Assembly: GCA_038229595.1 (NCBI GenBank)
Contig: JBBROH010000054.1
Span: 1-21,128 of the forward strand
Direction of reading: 5' to 3'
Source of the DNA: JBBROH01 sp038229595
Lineage (GTDB): Bacteria > Chloroflexota > Chloroflexia > QHBQ01
Length of the DNA: 21,128 bases
The notes beneath the pieces were generated by a model that was not told the DNA's origin, searched no databases, and saw only the letters and a list, made by a program, of their open reading frames with translations. Positions 19,309-21,128 of this stretch are shown piece after piece; position 1 is the stretch's first letter, and each line of letters begins with the position of its first letter. The position numbers and the translations under genes are program-made.

Positions 19309-20089
19309 GGCTTGGTTCCTCAACCAGTGAACCCACGATCTCACGGGCAAGCTGCCGGTAAGCAACCGAGGCTTTACTGTCTGGCTTGTAGTTCAGCACT
19401 CCTTCAGCAACCGCAGTCGCTTCGGACATGGCTATGCTACGAGGGATGACCGTCTGATAAACCAGCCGCCCATACGACCGTCGCACCTCATCCTCAATGG
19501 TCAGGTGGAGATTTGTGCGGGCGATAAGCATGGTACAAACTATGCCTGTGATGCGGACATCGTGCTTAAGTCGCTTTCGCACGTCGCTCAAGCTAGACTC
19601 CAACTGCTTCATGCCCCGCAAAGCATGAGGCTCAACCTGCAGCGGTACGATGATCTCATTCGCCGCCATGTATCCGTTAATGGCATACAAGCCAAGAGAC
19701 GGTGGCATATCAATTATCACGAAGTGATAATCATCTACAACGCTGGCAATACCATCTTGCAGCAGCTTTTCGCGCCCTGTCGTGCCGAACAACCCCATCT
19801 CGGCGGCGGCCAAGGTGGGGTCGGACGGCATCAAATGGATGCCGTTCCCAAGGTCTTGGATGGCATAGTGGCTGTCTTGATCGGGGTTGTGTAGCACATG
19901 ATTGACCCCATGCTCAATGTCGTAGGCATTCAAGCCAAAACCGCTAGTCAGATTGAACTGCGGGTCAAGGTCTATGAGAAGAACCTTAAACCCCTGTTGA
20001 GCAAGTTCCTCACCCAACGCAGTGGTGGTTGTTGTCTTGCCCACTCCACCCTTCTGGTTGGCAATCGCTATTACTCTTGCCCTAGTCAT
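19298..20089 (-). CDS. parA: ParA partition ATPase
   Basis: The start is ATG 20089 (MTRARVIAIANQKGG), which has GGAGCAGG upstream and overlaps the previous stop by eight bases; 263 residues. The deviant Walker A box KGGVGKTT is at 13-20. The Walker A' segment is VLLIDLDPQFNLT and the Walker B region FVIIDMPPSLGLYAIN. This is the short chromosomal/Soj-like type (Ib) without its own HTH. The separate small HTH gene upstream may supply operon control. ParA forms ATP-dependent patches on nucleoid DNA that ParB-parS complexes follow. Confidence 0.94.
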   Translation of the reverse strand: MTRARVIAIANQKGGVGKTTTTTALGEELAQQGFKVLLIDLDPQFNLTSGFGLNAYDIEHGVNHVLHNPDQDSHYAIQDLGNGIHLMPSDPTLAAAEMGLFGTTGREKLLQDGIASVVDDYHFVIIDMPPSLGLYAINGYMAANEIIVPLQVEPHALRGMKQLESSLSDVRKRLKHDVRITGIVCTMLIARTNLHLTIEDEVRRSYGRLVYQTVIPRSIAMSEATAVAEGVLNYKPDSKASVAYRQLAREIVGSLVEEPSHAQ

Positions 20090-20309
20090 TTTCCTGCTCC
20101 TTGCTATCCGATCCAAGCGGATCGGTTATGTAGTGCTTAAATGCCTCCCAGTCACTACGCGCTATCTTCCAACGGCGACCATAGCGCGTAGCTACTAGTC
20201 TGCGACCGAGATAACCAACCTTGATCCAGTCGCGTACTGTCTGGTCATTCACGCGTACCTCTGCTGCAGCCTCTGCGGTTGTGATGATGTCCTGACTGTT
20301 CTTGCTCAC
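20082..20309 (-). CDS. MerR/excisionase-like HTH protein
   Basis: GTG 20309 starts a 75-residue protein. The fold is a winged HTH of the excisionase/MerR type: IITTAEAAAEVRVNDQTVRD, then WIKVGYLGRRLVATRYGRRW and KIARSDWEAFKHYI. As the first gene of the par operon, just behind a consensus promoter, it is probably the operon regulator; an accessory DNA-bending protein is also possible. A parS-like motif lies in its 3' end (20106-20122). It overlaps parA by eight bases. Confidence 0.8.
   Translation of the reverse strand: MSKNSQDIITTAEAAAEVRVNDQTVRDWIKVGYLGRRLVATRYGRRWKIARSDWEAFKHYITDPLGSDSKEQEND
20106..20122 (-). promoter_or_regulatory. parS-like site, copy 2 (inside the HTH gene)
   Basis: On the minus strand ATCCGCTTGGATCGGAT, one base different from copies 1 and 3. 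Here the site also forms a perfect 7-bp inverted repeat CCGATCC-AAGC-GGATCGG (20108-20125, plus strand). Confidence 0.5.
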
Positions 20310-20379
20310 TTGCCTAACCTGCCTTTATTATAGAGCGTCCTATCTACGTTGTCAAGCCATCATAGCACAGATTAGGCAA
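20310..20379. repeat. 8-bp inverted repeat flanking the par promoter
   Basis: TTGCCTAA (20310-20317) and TTAGGCAA (20372-20379) lie on either side of the -10/-35 boxes; the first abuts the GTG start at 20309. This could be a pair of operator half-sites for the HTH protein. Confidence 0.4.
20327..20355 (-). promoter_or_regulatory. Consensus sigma70 promoter of the par operon
   Basis: On the minus strand TTGACA (20355-20350), 17-nt spacer, TATAAT (20332-20327). Both boxes are perfect. The start point would be about 10 nt before the GTG at 20309, giving a very short leader. Confidence 0.8.
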
Positions 20380-20394
20380 AATAGCCAAATAAGC

Positions 20395-20411
20395 ATCCGC
20401 TCGGATCGGAT
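20395..20411 (+). promoter_or_regulatory. parS-like site, copy 3 (upstream of the par promoter)
   Basis: ATCCGCTCGGATCGGAT, the same as in parB; the exact identity extends to 19 bp (20395-20413). It lies about 40 bp upstream of the par -35 box in non-coding DNA, so it cannot be explained by protein conservation. Confidence 0.6.
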
Positions 20412-20431
20412 CGCAGGCTGGTTTGCAAAAC

Positions 20432-20457
20432 CCAATTGGAGCAACCAATTGGAGCAA
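20432..20457. repeat. Two 13-bp direct repeats with palindromic core
   Basis: CCAATTGGAGCAA occurs twice in a row (20432-20444, 20445-20457), and CCAA begins a third. Each unit contains the palindrome CCAATTGG. The array lies between the par promoter and the TnpB element end and is iteron-like, but two copies are too few to call an origin. Confidence 0.6.
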
Positions 20458-20479
20458 CCAAAAGATGCCATAGCAAGAA

Positions 20480-20510
20480 CCGTGAAGTACCCCGCGACTA
20501 AAGTCGGGGG
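20480..20510 (-). repeat. Right end of the second TnpB element, omega-RNA 3' hairpin
   Basis: On the minus strand CCCC-CGACT, loop TT, AGTCG, bulged C, GGGG, followed by TACTTCACGG. It lies immediately after the TnpB stop and matches the layout of the other right end (hairpin, then TAGTTGATTC). The element boundary is near 20480. Confidence 0.65.
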
Positions 20511-20513
20511 CTT

Positions 20514-21128
20514 CTACGCAGCATTACTGCTACGTTGGCTGCTTCCCAGCCGGAGAATGTTCAATGCAGCGTTGTAGTCACGGTCAAGCTCCACCCCACA
20601 AGGGCAGGAGTGCCATCGTTCGGCTAGCTCCTTCTTCTTGACAAGACCGCAACCACTGCAAGTTTGCGAGGTGTAGGCTGGGTTCACATACAACACTGTG
20701 CGACCGGCACTTTCAGCCTTGTTGCTACAGAACTGTTGGAACTGCGACCAGCCTACATCCGATATTGAAAGGGCCAGACTGTGCATCTTCACCATGTTGG
20801 CAGGCTTCAAGTCCTCGAACACGATCACGCAGTAACGGTTGACCAACTGCCTGCTCAACTTATGGGCGAAGTCAGCCCTTTGGTTGCGGACACGCCGATG
20901 CACCGCAGCGACCGCCTTCCTTGCTTTGTTGCGGCGATGCGAACCCTTGACCTTGCGGGCGAGTGCCTGCTGCCCCCTCGCCAACTTAGCCAGCGACTTC
21001 CGCAAGTAGCGGGGGTTGGTGAACTGCTCACCGTTGGACAAGGTGGCAAAGTAGTTGAGGCCCATGTCAATGCCAACCGCTGCATCACTCACGGGCAAGG
21101 GCGCGGCCTCAACCTCTACGCTGAAGCA
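20514..21128 (-). CDS. tnpB: TnpB RNA-guided nuclease, C-terminal 204 residues (runs off the window)
   Basis: The frame is open from the window edge to TAG at 20514-20516. It starts in the middle of the protein (CFSVEVEAAPLPVSDAAVGI). The catalytic part is complete: D21 in GIDMGLN, E105 in VFEDLKPANM and D184 in DRDYNAALN, with zinc cysteines C157/C160 (CSGCG) and C175/C177 (CPCG). The spacing CxC of the last pair is slightly unusual. It differs widely from the TnpB at 8429, so two separate element families are present. The N-terminus and left end lie beyond the window. Confidence 0.9.
   Translation of the reverse strand, partial: CFSVEVEAAPLPVSDAAVGIDMGLNYFATLSNGEQFTNPRYLRKSLAKLARGQQALARKVKGSHRRNKARKAVAAVHRRVRNQRADFAHKLSRQLVNRYCVIVFEDLKPANMVKMHSLALSISDVGWSQFQQFCSNKAESAGRTVLYVNPAYTSQTCSGCGLVKKKELAERWHSCPCGVELDRDYNAALNILRLGSSQRSSNAA

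Noticed and set aside
1..21128. tRNA, rRNA or tmRNA genes
   Set aside because: I saw no cloverleaf-like or rRNA-like stretch on either strand while reading the window.

Overview
The window looks like part of a bacterial plasmid or integrative element. It is GC-rich by eye and carries a partition locus, two TnpB elements and two dense operons of mostly unfamiliar genes. No gene gives a firm taxon. The style of the proteins (WAVG/LLHxNGxxW propeller repeats, TnpB-only elements, many small ATGA-coupled genes) would fit Chloroflexota or a similar thermophile-rich lineage, but that is a guess.

Layout. (1) 1-230: the start of a leftward ribbon-helix-helix gene, overlapping divergent promoters and an insertion-sequence-type hairpin. 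(2) 237-5500, rightward: a HEAT-like/beta-propeller gene broken by a perfect 17-bp tandem duplication, four small genes coupled to a SplB-like radical SAM enzyme, and a large acidic protein with a GNAT-like domain whose frame is cut by one TAG codon. (3) 5534-7730, rightward: a strong promoter with a palindromic operator, an XRE regulator, a small hydrophilic protein, and a zinc-motif protein that begins with the same 20-residue tag as the GNAT-like protein. This last gene is cut at about 7727 and joined head-on to an AAA+ ATPase fragment. (4) 8314-9620: a TnpB element that appears to have inserted into the AAA+ gene, leaving its halves on either side. (5) 18270-9580, leftward: a long overlapping operon. 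It encodes a leader peptide with a hairpin, several small proteins, large unknown proteins, single-pass membrane proteins, a glucosaminidase/lysozyme-like protein, three proteins with an M23-type barrel (one nearly intact, two degenerate), a zinc-finger J-protein and the broken AAA+ ATPase. (6) 20355-18460, leftward: promoter, MerR/excisionase-like HTH, ParA and ParB, with three copies of a 17-bp parS-like motif. (7) 20480-21128: the 3' part of a second, different TnpB gene.

How they may work together. The par locus maintains the replicon. The leftward operon reads as an envelope-spanning machine: wall hydrolases, membrane-anchored structural domains, a chaperone and an ATPase. This could be a conjugation or export apparatus, although no VirB4/VirD4-type motor is in the window. 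The rightward operons encode two large tagged proteins that might be clients of such a machine; this link is inference. Several genes are damaged (17-bp duplication, in-frame stop, TnpB insertion, frameshift, head-on junction), so the element seems to be decaying or rearranged here.
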